From Anaerolineae bacterium CG2_30_64_16 (GTDB lineage Bacteria > Chloroflexota > Anaerolineae > CG2-30-64-16): a stretch of 8,307 nucleotides of DNA. A program made the position numbers and the translations under genes. This document shows, one piece after another, positions 1 through 5,807 of this stretch (positions within the stretch are counted from its first letter, which is position 1; the number at the start of each line of letters is the position of its first letter). Below the pieces are notes generated by a model. That model saw nothing but the letters and a program-made list of their open reading frames with translations. It was not told the origin of the DNA and ran no database searches. Where the stretch lies: NCBI GenBank assembly GCA_001871755.1, contig MNXL01000209.1:1-8307 (forward strand), given 5' to 3'.

Positions 1-21
1 TACTGAATCCCAAAGGGAAAG

Positions 22-40
22 CCACTGGTTCGACCAGTGG
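22..40 (+). repeat. Left-end hairpin of the IS200-type element
   Basis: CCACTGGT and ACCAGTGG form a perfect 8-bp stem around a TCG loop. The stem is followed by ACTTGACAG. The right-end hairpin also has a TTCG-containing tip and is followed by a related ACTTGTCTG, so both ends look like versions of one transposase recognition structure. This matches the subterminal imperfect palindromes known for IS200/IS605 elements. Confidence 0.6.
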
Positions 41-57
41 ACTTGACAGCTTTGAGC

Positions 58-71
58 TATACGGGAGTATA
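58..71 (+). repeat. Small hairpin in the tnpA leader
   Basis: TATAC and GTATA form a perfect 5-bp stem closed by a GGGA loop, which fits the GNRA tetraloop pattern. It lies 45 bases before the tnpA start codon, in what would be the transcript leader. IS200 elements are known to use leader hairpins to limit transposase expression; a similar role here is inferred and not shown. Confidence 0.3.
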
Positions 72-115
72 GTCCCTCCTTGGTGGCTTGATGAGAGACC
101 ATACAAGGAGAGACC

Positions 116-532
116 ATGAGCGAAGTATACCAAAGCTTGTCCCATTCGCGGTGGGACTGCAAATATCACGTGATCTTCGTGCCGTAGCGGCGCCGGAAAG
201 TGCTGTACGGCGAACTACGGCAGCAGTTGAAGGCGATCTTCCACGAATTGGTCCGGCAAAAGGAGTGCCAGATTCTGGAAGGTCATCTGATACCCGATCA
301 TGTCCACATGGTGATCGCAATTCCGCCAAAGTATGCCGTATCGGCTGTGATCGGGTTTCTGAAAGGCGAGAGTGCGATTGCGATCGCACGCCTGCAAGGC
401 AAAGAGCGCAACTTCACTGGCGAGCATCTGTGGGCTCGGGGCTACGCGGTATCGACCGTCGGGTTCGAGTTGGCTGAAGTGCAGCGCTACGTGCGTGAGC
501 AAGACGAAGCCGACGAGGCCGGCCGCTTCTGA
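116..532 (+). pseudogene. tnpA: IS200/IS605-type transposase TnpA, interrupted by an amber codon
   Basis: Single-strand DNA transposase of the HUH/Y1 type that cuts and joins element ends through a phosphotyrosine intermediate. The full frame is 138 residues counting the stop position, a normal family length. The metal-binding HUH motif is seen as DHVHM (about residues 61-65), and the catalytic tyrosine is most likely Y125 in QRYVREQ. Start ATG 116 has AAGGAG at 105-110, spaced 5 bp. Codon 24 (185-187) is TAG, in a stretch where relatives read VPK followed by basic residues and KVLYG; a single A to T change from AAG would explain it. Everything after the stop remains open and well conserved in pattern, so the mutation looks recent. 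Restart at GTG 200 would lack the first beta strand, so the gene is probably inactive unless the amber codon is suppressed. Confidence 0.85.
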
Positions 533-613
533 GCCGAGCCGTTCTTAATTCAGTTCCGACATTCCCGTGAGTCGGTGAACCTTGACGACCGTCTTTGAGG
601 CGGCCTAATTCAT

Positions 614-647
614 CAAGTCACCGGCTTCGCCGGGGGTGTCTGACTTG
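614..647 (+). repeat. Right-end hairpin of the IS200-type element
   Basis: CAAGTCA (614-620) pairs with TGACTTG (641-647), and CCGGC (621-625) pairs with GCCGG (629-633) around a TTC loop. This gives a 12-bp stem broken by a one-sided 7-base bulge at 634-640. Bulged hairpins of this kind are typical transposase-binding ends in this family. Between the tnpA stop and this hairpin (533-613) I see only two weak stem-loops (556-575 and 589-603) and no gene. The hairpin might also act as a terminator for convergent gntR transcription, but no T-tract supports this. Confidence 0.6.
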
Positions 648-670
648 TCTGACCTTATTCCCGATAATGT

Positions 671-1378
671 CTAATCCTGATCGGGGTTCGCGCAGGGCTG
701 CCCGTAGCTTTGGCTGACGAGATCGTATGCTACCCTCATGTGTTCCCCGATCAGATCCCGCGCCCGCTGCTTGTCACCGGATTTGATCGTGTCCAGGATA
801 TCCTGATGGCCGCGCACCGCGGCATCCCGAAAGTCGGCGCTGGCGACATTTCGGCTGAGCATCATCACGTAGACCTGAGGGCGCAGCGTGGTCCAGTAGT
901 TGAGCAGACGTTGATGCCGGCTGGCCTGATACACGATATCATGAAAGCGAAGGTCAAGTTCAGCCGCCTCTTTCTCGCTGATGCCTCGGGCGATGGTGGC
1001 GGCCATGTCATCCACCACGCTTTGCAGCTCAGCCAGGTCTTTCGGATCCGCGTACATGCAAGCACGCTCGATTGCCAACTGCTCAAGTGCCTTGCGCAGG
1101 CTGAAGACTTCGTCGAGGTCGTGGCGTGAAAGTCGGGCCACATAGGTTCGACCTGTGGGCGTCACCACGGCCAATCCCTCGCGCTCGATACGGCTCAAAG
1201 CCTCGCGGACCGGGCCGCGGCTGACGCCCATTAACTCGGACAGCGCAGCTTCGCGAAGGGGTTCCTCAGGCGCTAATTGACCGCACAAGATCGCGTTGCG
1301 CAGTCGGTCCGCGATCTCATCGGCAAGCGAGCGCTTGATCGTCGGTGCCAGGATGCGTGCCAGGCTTTCATTGACCAC
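671..1378 (-). CDS. GntR-family transcriptional regulator, FadR/FCD subfamily
   Basis: DNA-binding repressor or activator of 235 residues, the usual family length. An N-terminal winged helix-turn-helix (about residues 15-82) contains the recognition helix SRGPVREALSRIEREGL (53-69). The C-terminal FCD ligand-binding domain (about 88-220) keeps the expected metal ligands D142, H146, H191 and H213, so it probably senses an organic acid through a bound metal. Start GTG 1378 is chosen because AGGAG (1387-1391) sits 8 bp upstream. The gene has its own near-ideal promoter with an operator-like palindrome just after it, which implies autoregulation. It is closely similar in layout to the second GntR gene at 5094. 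The effector is unknown; lactate or a 2-keto-3-deoxy sugar acid are guesses from context. Confidence 0.93.
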   Translation of the reverse strand: MVNESLARILAPTIKRSLADEIADRLRNAILCGQLAPEEPLREAALSELMGVSRGPVREALSRIEREGLAVVTPTGRTYVARLSRHDLDEVFSLRKALEQLAIERACMYADPKDLAELQSVVDDMAATIARGISEKEAAELDLRFHDIVYQASRHQRLLNYWTTLRPQVYVMMLSRNVASADFRDAAVRGHQDILDTIKSGDKQRARDLIGEHMRVAYDLVSQSYGQPCANPDQD

Positions 1379-1385
1379 AGAGTCA

Positions 1386-1391
1386 TCTCCT
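1386..1391 (-). promoter_or_regulatory. Ribosome binding site deciding the GTG start of the first gntR
   Basis: AGGAGA read on the minus strand lies 8 bp from GTG 1378. An ATG (1385-1383) a few bases after it is in another frame and gives no regulator protein, so the GTG is the supported start. Confidence 0.6.
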
Positions 1392-1476
1392 GATCAGGCG
1401 AGAGCATCGATTACGCAAGACGGCTGCCCGGGAAGAGAGGGAAGATTCCGCTCGTTCCAAGAAGCGCAAACGGTAA

Positions 1477-1495
1477 ACAGAAAATTGTTAACTGT
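1477..1495. promoter_or_regulatory. Operator-like palindrome, site 1 (before the first gntR)
   Basis: ACAGAAAA, TTG, TTAACTGT: arms of 8 bases matching at 6 of 8 positions, and the symmetry extends outward to AAACAG (1475-1480) and CTGTTT (1492-1497). The right arm and the central TTG match the palindrome at 4325-4343. Its centre lies 26 bp past the -10 box, about 20 bp into the predicted transcript. A regulator bound here would block initiation or early elongation. The binding protein is inferred to be one or both GntR proteins of this locus. Confidence 0.65.
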
Positions 1496-1511
1496 TTTCA
1501 ATAACGTGACG

Positions 1512-1540
1512 ATTATAGCATAGGCAGCGCCTCCTGTCAA
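1512..1540 (-). promoter_or_regulatory. Consensus sigma70-type promoter for the first gntR
   Basis: On the minus strand, TTGACA (1540-1535), a 17-bp spacer and TATAAT (1517-1512) match the full sigma70 consensus in both boxes with optimal spacing. Transcription should start near 1505, giving a leader of about 126 bases before GTG 1378. So strong a promoter on a regulator gene usually needs tight repression, which fits the palindrome directly downstream. Confidence 0.85.
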
Positions 1541-1559
1541 GGGGTTTGCAGATATATTT

Positions 1560-2210
1560 TTAGTGAATTTTCGGCGGATCAATCGTCCGCAGGGAGGCTT
1601 TCTCAACGTCTGTCAGCGGCTGGAGCGGCGAGGCCAGCCTGCCGGAGCCGATGCCCAACGATGCGACGCTGGCCTTCACCCCCGCGATCCAGTTGGGACC
1701 GGCCAGCACAAGTTTGCTGCGCAGGCACATGACGCGTTCCTGGCAGCGCGCCAGCTTGGCCTGATCGCCGGCGCGAGCGGCCTGGCAGGCGCGCAAGAAG
1801 GTGGCGGGCTCGTAGTTGGCGCACGCCGGTACAATGCCGACCGCGCCGGCCAGCAGCCCCGCCGCGATGTTCGGCTCGTCTCCCTGAAGGACCCTCAATC
1901 CGAATTCGGCGCCTGCCTCAACCAGGCGGCGGAGGTAGGCGAAGTCGCTCGAGCTCTCCTTCGGAGAACGGCACTCTTCACCTCGTCGTGCGCAATGACC
2001 ACCATGCTCCCACTCGCGATCGACCAGCAGAGGACCTTTACCCACCGAGCCGCCCACAACGATCGCACCGACACTGCAATCGATGAGACGGCGGATACTG
2101 CTTCGGAAAGCTGCTGCGTTTACCCGGTCCTCGTTATCCACGGGGCGATGGCCGGTACGACCACGCCCGCAAGTTCCTTGTTTATCATAGTCACTTACGA
2201 CGAAATCCAT
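1560..2210 (-). pseudogene. DapA-family (dihydrodipicolinate synthase-like) aldolase/lyase, broken
   Basis: Remnant of a class I pyruvate-type lyase of the DapA/NanA family, which forms or cleaves 2-keto acids through a lysine Schiff base. The 216-codon open frame is misleading. The family N-terminus (ELAGVVVPAIAP) is read from ATG 2188 in another frame; a missing base at about 2142-2145 then leads into DNEDRVNAAAFRS and the GGSVGKGP motif. After REWEH an extra base at about 2002-2003 shifts the family-like sequence (VVIAHDEVKSA) out of frame. Near 1962-1970 the sequence jumps straight to KESSSDFAYLRR, where K84 (1961-1959) is the Schiff-base lysine. The segment that should contain the catalytic tyrosine is gone, roughly 85 codons by comparison with the usual 290-310 residues. 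The C-terminal helices (QGDEPNIAAGLLAGAVGIVPA onward) look complete. It lies 68 bp after the GH36 gene and was probably co-transcribed with it. Confidence 0.8.
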
Positions 2211-2256
2211 GTCCTCCGCTGAATGCGGCAGCCGATGCTTCGTACTCCCACTTCAT

Positions 2257-4284
2257 TCATCGCAATGAGCGACAGTCTGCGCGTTTGTAGGTAAAGAGCG
2301 CTGATCCCGGCTTCTCGCTGATCGTGACAGCGAAACCTTCAGTCATCAGCGCAATGCCGGACATGTGCCGGGTATCCTTGTCATCCCATGAGTACAGCTC
2401 GTAATTTGCGTCCGAGTCCAGCCCCTCCAGCATCGCTTCCCACTGCGGGAAGGGGGACTCGTGGCGGCGGAAAGCCACGACCATCCCCTCACCCAGATCG
2501 GGCCGGTCGTACTGCCAGGCGGCCCAGGCGTCGGCGGCCAGGCTAAAACTGAGCAGCGGATAGAAATCACCGTAGAAGTACTTGCGCAGCGCCAGGGCTT
2601 CGTCCATCAGGTCGCGTATCCGAGCGAGAGGAAGGTCGGCGCCGCCTTCGAGCACCTGCCCGCTCCAGTGCGTCACGATGCTGGTACCCAATGCGCTGCG
2701 CATGGCGTACGCGGTTGGCGCCTCGCAGACGGCTGCGCTGAGCGGCACCCACGGCGCCAATCCTTGCGTCTGGGTCTGCATCAAGAGCGGATCGAACGGC
2801 CAGCATTGGAGGTCGCTGCGCCAGAGCGGGACGCTTCTGGAGATTGTCTCGAGGTCTATGCGCTGCCCCCCGCCCGCGCAGTTGTCGATGATCAGGCCAG
2901 GATGCCGCGCCAGCAGCTCATCCCAAAACGCGTAGAGGCCGGTGATGTGCTCGATCTCGGCCATGCCCACCCGGTCGGGGGCGTCGGCCATCGCAAACAG
3001 CTCGGGCACGCGCAGGTCGTTGAAGTCATGGCGGTAGCAGGTAAAGCGACCTTCTGCGATGAGCTGCGAGACCAGATCGGTGATGTGGCGGCGGGCCTCC
3101 GGAATGCCCAGGTTGACCAGGTAGTTCGCGCCGCCGGCGCTGCACGGCGTCGGGCCGAGCAGCCACTCCGGATGCTCCTGCGCGAGCCGCGTCCCGCCGT
3201 GGGCGCGCTCGGGTTCGACCCAGAGAAGTGAACCCAGGCCGGCGGCGCGGGCCGCCTCCCCAATGGGTGCAAAGCCGTGCGGGTATCCTTCTGGGTTGGG
3301 ATGCCAGCTCCCGGCCTGCACCATCCATGCATTACTCAAGCCGTCCGCCGCCTCGGTAAGGGGACGCTCGCCATACCAGCCTGCGTCGATCCAATAGCAC
3401 TCGGTTGGGATGCGGTTTTCCTGCAACCAGCGGATCTTCTCGAGATGGCTCACCTCCGTCCGCGCGCCCCAGACGCCTTCGCAGAACGGCGGCTGCAATA
3501 ACTGTCCATTTGGCCGTGGGGTATGGTGCTTCAGGATCAAGCGCCGCCACATGTTGTGCGCTCGCGTCCGGTTGCCTTCCCAGAACAGCAACAGGATCCG
3601 CGGCGTCCGGATCTCTTCAGCGGGGTGGAGGACCAGGTGCGTGCGCTCCATGCCCGCTCGCACGCGGATGCCATCTCGCTGGCGCTGGAAGCTGGCCTTC
3701 CAGCCTCCGCTCCACCCGATGGTACCGATCACGCCCCCCTGCCCCAGTTCCAGGTTGAAAAAGGGGAGATGGAGCGTGGATGATTTCCCGGTGCGGGCAG
3801 ACAACTCAAGTGTTGATCCTCCCTGGCGGAATGTGAGCGGGGTCTCCAGTGGCTCGAAGTCATCTTGCTGCGTAAGCCCGCCGCGGGAATGGTGGACATG
3901 GCAAGGTGCCGCCGCGTCCAAGGGGAACGGGTCATCGAGGGGAAGGATGTCGGAAAGAATCGAGGTGTCGACCTGCCCCGTGTTTTTGAAGTAGACGACC
4001 CATTCCACGGCCGGGCAGTCTGTGTAAGTCTTGACCTCGCAGCGACATTCCAGAGCGGTGACTGGGTCGCTGAAGACGATCGTTTCCACGGTGATGTCCT
4101 CTGCGGTCTGCGGCGGTTCCCGATGCGCGGTCCAGCCCGGCAACAGGGCGGTCGACGGCTCGCCGCCATAGCGGAACGAAAATGGAAAACGGTCCAGGCC
4201 GGCACCAGTTGCGGGCAGGGAGAACGACTCGCGCTGCCAGGTGCGGGCAACTGGGAGTTTTGGCTGTTTCACGATGTCAGACAT
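2257..4284 (-). CDS. GH36-type alpha-galactosidase-like glycoside hydrolase
   Basis: Predicted retaining glycosidase of clan GH-D, acting on alpha-galactosides or related alpha-linked sugars. 675 residues: N-terminal beta-sandwich (about 1-265), (beta/alpha)8 barrel (about 268-560) and C-terminal beta domain (about 575-675). Barrel motifs in order: WIDAGW (298-303), LWVEPER with a following HPEWLL (354-376), YRHDFN (417-422) with probable nucleophile D420, DNCAGGGQRIDLE (467-479) and WRSD (488-491) with probable acid/base D491. The residue before the nucleophile motif is R-H where classical members have K-W; I recall a divergent subgroup with R-Q-D-F-N that this resembles. No signal peptide, so it is probably cytoplasmic and acts on imported oligosaccharides. 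ATG 4284 has AGGAGG at 4288-4293, only 3 bp away. It is expressed from its own promoter and operator, and is the only undamaged enzyme gene of the minus-strand arm. Confidence 0.88.
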   Translation of the reverse strand: MSDIVKQPKLPVARTWQRESFSLPATGAGLDRFPFSFRYGGEPSTALLPGWTAHREPPQTAEDITVETIVFSDPVTALECRCEVKTYTDCPAVEWVVYFKNTGQVDTSILSDILPLDDPFPLDAAAPCHVHHSRGGLTQQDDFEPLETPLTFRQGGSTLELSARTGKSSTLHLPFFNLELGQGGVIGTIGWSGGWKASFQRQRDGIRVRAGMERTHLVLHPAEEIRTPRILLLFWEGNRTRAHNMWRRLILKHHTPRPNGQLLQPPFCEGVWGARTEVSHLEKIRWLQENRIPTECYWIDAGWYGERPLTEAADGLSNAWMVQAGSWHPNPEGYPHGFAPIGEAARAAGLGSLLWVEPERAHGGTRLAQEHPEWLLGPTPCSAGGANYLVNLGIPEARRHITDLVSQLIAEGRFTCYRHDFNDLRVPELFAMADAPDRVGMAEIEHITGLYAFWDELLARHPGLIIDNCAGGGQRIDLETISRSVPLWRSDLQCWPFDPLLMQTQTQGLAPWVPLSAAVCEAPTAYAMRSALGTSIVTHWSGQVLEGGADLPLARIRDLMDEALALRKYFYGDFYPLLSFSLAADAWAAWQYDRPDLGEGMVVAFRRHESPFPQWEAMLEGLDSDANYELYSWDDKDTRHMSGIALMTEGFAVTISEKPGSALFTYKRADCRSLR

Positions 4285-4324
4285 GATCCTCCTCGCGTGG
4301 ACAGACTCTGGAGAAGAACGGCTA

Positions 4325-4343
4325 ACGGTTAATTGTTAACCGG
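4325..4343. promoter_or_regulatory. Operator-like palindrome, site 2 (before the GH36 gene)
   Basis: ACGGTTAA, TTG, TTAACCGG: the inner 7 bases of each arm (CGGTTAA/TTAACCG) are a perfect inverted repeat with a 3-bp centre at 4333-4335. It begins 8 bases after the -10 box of the minus-strand promoter, so it covers the predicted start point. It is the best-matching of the three sites and helps define the half-site ACGGTTAA. Confidence 0.75.
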
Positions 4344-4350
4344 AAACGAT

Positions 4351-4379
4351 ATGATAGCACCGACCTGGCGGCTTGTCAA
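4351..4379 (-). promoter_or_regulatory. Sigma70-type promoter for the GH36 gene and aldolase remnant
   Basis: On the minus strand, TTGACA (4379-4374), a 17-bp spacer and TATCAT (4356-4351). Initiation should fall near 4344, next to or within the palindrome, leaving a leader of about 60 bases before ATG 4284. Spacing and operator placement are the same type as at the gntR promoter. Confidence 0.75.
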
Positions 4380-4400
4380 TTGCGTCCGTATTTGGCGGCT

Positions 4401-4414
4401 TGGCAGAAATGCCA
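4401..4414. repeat. Small perfect hairpin between the divergent promoters
   Basis: TGGCA and TGCCA form a 5-bp stem with a GAAA loop, between the -35 box of the minus-strand promoter (4379) and that of the plus-strand promoter (4480). It could be an extra protein-binding site or chance. Nothing else in this roughly 100-bp gap is recognisable, and no gene is supported there. Confidence 0.25.
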
Positions 4415-4479
4415 TCAGTGGCTTTGAGATAGCGGAGGTGGGTCGATTGTTAGCAATATCACGGGGACGGGGCTTACAG

Positions 4480-4508
4480 TTGACGAATATCACTTCCGGT
4501 GGTATCTT
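4480..4508 (+). promoter_or_regulatory. Sigma70-type promoter for the VOC-gntR-lut operon
   Basis: TTGACG (4480-4485), a 17-bp spacer and TATCTT (4503-4508), one base off consensus at -35 and two at -10. Initiation should be near 4515, with a leader of about 50 bases before the TTG start at 4564. No other convincing promoter is seen before lutC, so this one probably drives the whole plus-strand operon. Confidence 0.65.
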
Positions 4509-4518
4509 GTCTGAAGTT

Positions 4519-4539
4519 GACGGCTAACTCTTAACCGTC
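4519..4539. promoter_or_regulatory. Operator-like palindrome, site 3 (before the VOC-lut operon)
   Basis: Arms GACGGCTAA (4519-4527) and TTAACCGTC (4531-4539) match at 8 of 9 positions around a CTC centre. The half-site agrees with the site before the GH36 gene (ACGGTTAA) apart from one base. Its centre lies 21 bp after the -10 box, just downstream of the predicted start. Placement suggests repression of the plus-strand operon by the same regulator as the other two sites. Confidence 0.75.
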
Positions 4540-4551
4540 GAGTTACAACCC

Positions 4552-4566
4552 GGGAGGCCCACTTTG
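4552..4566 (+). promoter_or_regulatory. Ribosome binding site and TTG start of the VOC gene
   Basis: GGGAGG (4552-4557) lies 6 bp before TTG 4564. No in-frame ATG or GTG start lies earlier in the leader, and the family-like sequence begins shortly after (about residue 12), so the rare TTG start is well supported. Confidence 0.65.
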
Positions 4567-5090
4567 CCTGATGAGACACTGGCGGGCGGGCAGTTGTTCA
4601 CCGACTTCGTGCAGATCGGCGCGGTGGTTCGGGATCTGGATCAGAGCGTCAAGGTTCTGTCAGAGGTCTTCGGCATTGGCCCGTGGCGGATAGTCTCCTG
4701 GCCGCCCGAGGGCCGCACGGATATGAACAGAGTTTATCATGGTCGGCCTGCGGAATTCACGGCCCGTATGGCCTTCGCGGAGCTGGGATCGATCGAGCTG
4801 GAGCTGATTCAGCCACAAGCGGGCGAGAGCATCTGGGCCGATTTCCTGACGGAGCTGGGCCCGGACTCCATCATATCCGCTTCAATGTGCCGGAGATGGA
4901 ACCTGTGGTCGCCCATCTCGCCGGTCACAACTTCGACGTCACTCAGATGGCTTCGGGCATCCGCCCAGGCACAAGCTGGGCCAACTTCGCTACGGAGCAT
5001 TTGATCGGTTTCACCATCGAGGTGATGCGGCCTGTGCCGGGTACCAGCGGCAGAACGCCCGTGCTGGTTAATGGACGAGTGGAAGGATAG
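4564..5090 (+). pseudogene. VOC-fold (glyoxalase/epimerase-like) protein with a one-base frameshift
   Basis: Member of the vicinal oxygen chelate superfamily, which includes glyoxalase I and methylmalonyl-CoA epimerase; the substrate is not recognisable. Restoring one missing base gives a 175-residue, two-module protein. Module one (about 12-87) includes VQIGAVVRDLDQSVKVLSEVFGIGPW; module two (about 100-155) includes GLHHIRFNV and ends in FTIEVMRP. Likely metal ligands are H103 or H104 and E153; the usual first-strand histidine is Q17, as in some other VOC proteins. The frame breaks after GGC CC at 4858-4862: the upstream frame runs on as out-of-frame sequence to a stop ending at 5004, while the true continuation starts at GGA 4863. 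The break lies on a G GGC CCG heptamer, so slippage is possible but not shown. First gene of the operon; its stop is 3 bp before the second gntR. Confidence 0.8.
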
Positions 5091-5093
5091 CGC

Positions 5094-5807
5094 ATGGACA
5101 ACAACCTTGGTTTCTTGGTGACGCCCGCGCCTCTCAGCCGAACGCTGAGCGATCAGGTCGTCAAGCAGTTGCGCCAGGCCATTCTGGGTGGGCAATTGAA
5201 GCCCGGTCAACGCATCGTCGAGAACGAGATCGCCCAGGCCATGACGCTCAGCCGTGGGCCAGTGCGAGATGCGTTGAAGCTTCTCGAAAATGAGCGCTTG
5301 GTGGTTCGTTATCCGCATCGCGGCGCCTTCGTCGCCTGGCTCACTTTGCGCGACGCAGAAGAGATCTACAGCCTACGCGAAGCGCTGGAGGTAGTGGCGT
5401 TGCATAATGCGATCAAGTATGCCACCGACGAGCAGGTTGGAGAATTGAGTCATGTCATCAACCAGATGACCGTTCGGCAGCAAGAGGAATACACCCAGAC
5501 CGAAGCGACCGACCTGGATCTGGAGTTCCACCACACGCTCTGTCGCATCTCGGGGCATGGGCGGGCCCTGGCGGCCTGGACAGCGCTGCGGGACCAGGTG
5601 CGGCTGCTGCTCCTCACACACCGCATCCTACATCCGATGGACTTTCGCGAGAACGCGGTCGAGTGGCATCGGCACCTTGTCGATGCGGTGCTCCAACGGG
5701 ATGGCCAGGCTGCAGAGGTCGTGCTGCGTGAGCACCTGGCGGCGTCGTTTGAAGCTACGAGCACGGCCATCCGCGAAGGCAAGTTAGAGCCGCCGAGCGA
5801 ACAATGA
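5094..5807 (+). CDS. GntR-family transcriptional regulator, FadR/FCD subfamily (second copy)
   Basis: 237-residue regulator with an N-terminal winged helix (about 15-82) and a C-terminal FCD domain (about 88-222). The recognition helix SRGPVRDALKLLENERL (53-69) lies at the same residue positions as in the first GntR of this locus and shares the SRGPVR core. The FCD metal ligands D142, H146, H192 and H214 are present, so a metal-assisted acid sensor is expected. ATG 5094 has AAGGA at 5083-5087, inside the end of the VOC frame, 6 bp away, so translation is probably coupled. Its last codons overlap ATG 5804 of the next frame as ATGA. Being inside the lut operon, it resembles LldR/LutR-type regulators of lactate use in position, but its effector and sites are inferred. 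Confidence 0.93.
   Translation: MDNNLGFLVTPAPLSRTLSDQVVKQLRQAILGGQLKPGQRIVENEIAQAMTLSRGPVRDALKLLENERLVVRYPHRGAFVAWLTLRDAEEIYSLREALEVVALHNAIKYATDEQVGELSHVINQMTVRQQEEYTQTEATDLDLEFHHTLCRISGHGRALAAWTALRDQVRLLLLTHRILHPMDFRENAVEWHRHLVDAVLQRDGQAAEVVLREHLAASFEATSTAIREGKLEPPSEQ

Larger units (their letters stand above)
1..650 (+). mobile_element. IS200-type insertion sequence (IS200/IS605 family), tnpA only
   Basis: A short element carrying a single HUH/Y1 transposase gene, with no tnpB accessory gene, which is the IS200 organisation. A strong hairpin lies on each side of the gene (22-40 on the left, 614-647 on the right), as expected for a family that transposes as single-stranded DNA and recognises subterminal hairpins instead of inverted terminal repeats. 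The right end lies only about 20 bp past the stop codon of the convergent gntR gene. The exact cleavage sites cannot be set from sequence alone; the left boundary may lie at or before position 1 and the right boundary at about 647-665. Confidence 0.75.

Noticed and set aside
533..613. Terminator or RNA gene between tnpA and the right-end hairpin
   Set aside because: Stem-loops at 556-575 and 589-603 are only 5 bp and have no T-run; best treated as IS end sequence.
1379..1474. Leader peptide or riboswitch in the long gntR leader
   Set aside because: An ATG at 1407 (minus strand) opens another frame that merely overlaps gntR; no ribosome site or recognisable aptamer pattern was found.
1563..2222. 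219-codon plus-strand open frame
   Set aside because: Lies opposite the DapA-family remnant, whose minus-strand translation has clear family motifs; the plus-strand protein has none.
2461..3231. 256-codon plus-strand open frame
   Set aside because: Antisense shadow of the GH36 gene in high-GC sequence; no motif or ribosome site.
4446..4460. Possible fourth operator (ATTG, TTAG, CAAT palindrome)
   Set aside because: Only a 4-base stem and a poor match to the ACGGTTAA half-site; upstream of the plus-strand -35 box, unlike the other sites.
4333..4527. 64-codon plus-strand open frame between the divergent promoters
   Set aside because: Its start overlaps palindrome 2 and its end overlaps palindrome 3 and the -10 box; no ribosome site or recognisable protein, and this is control DNA.
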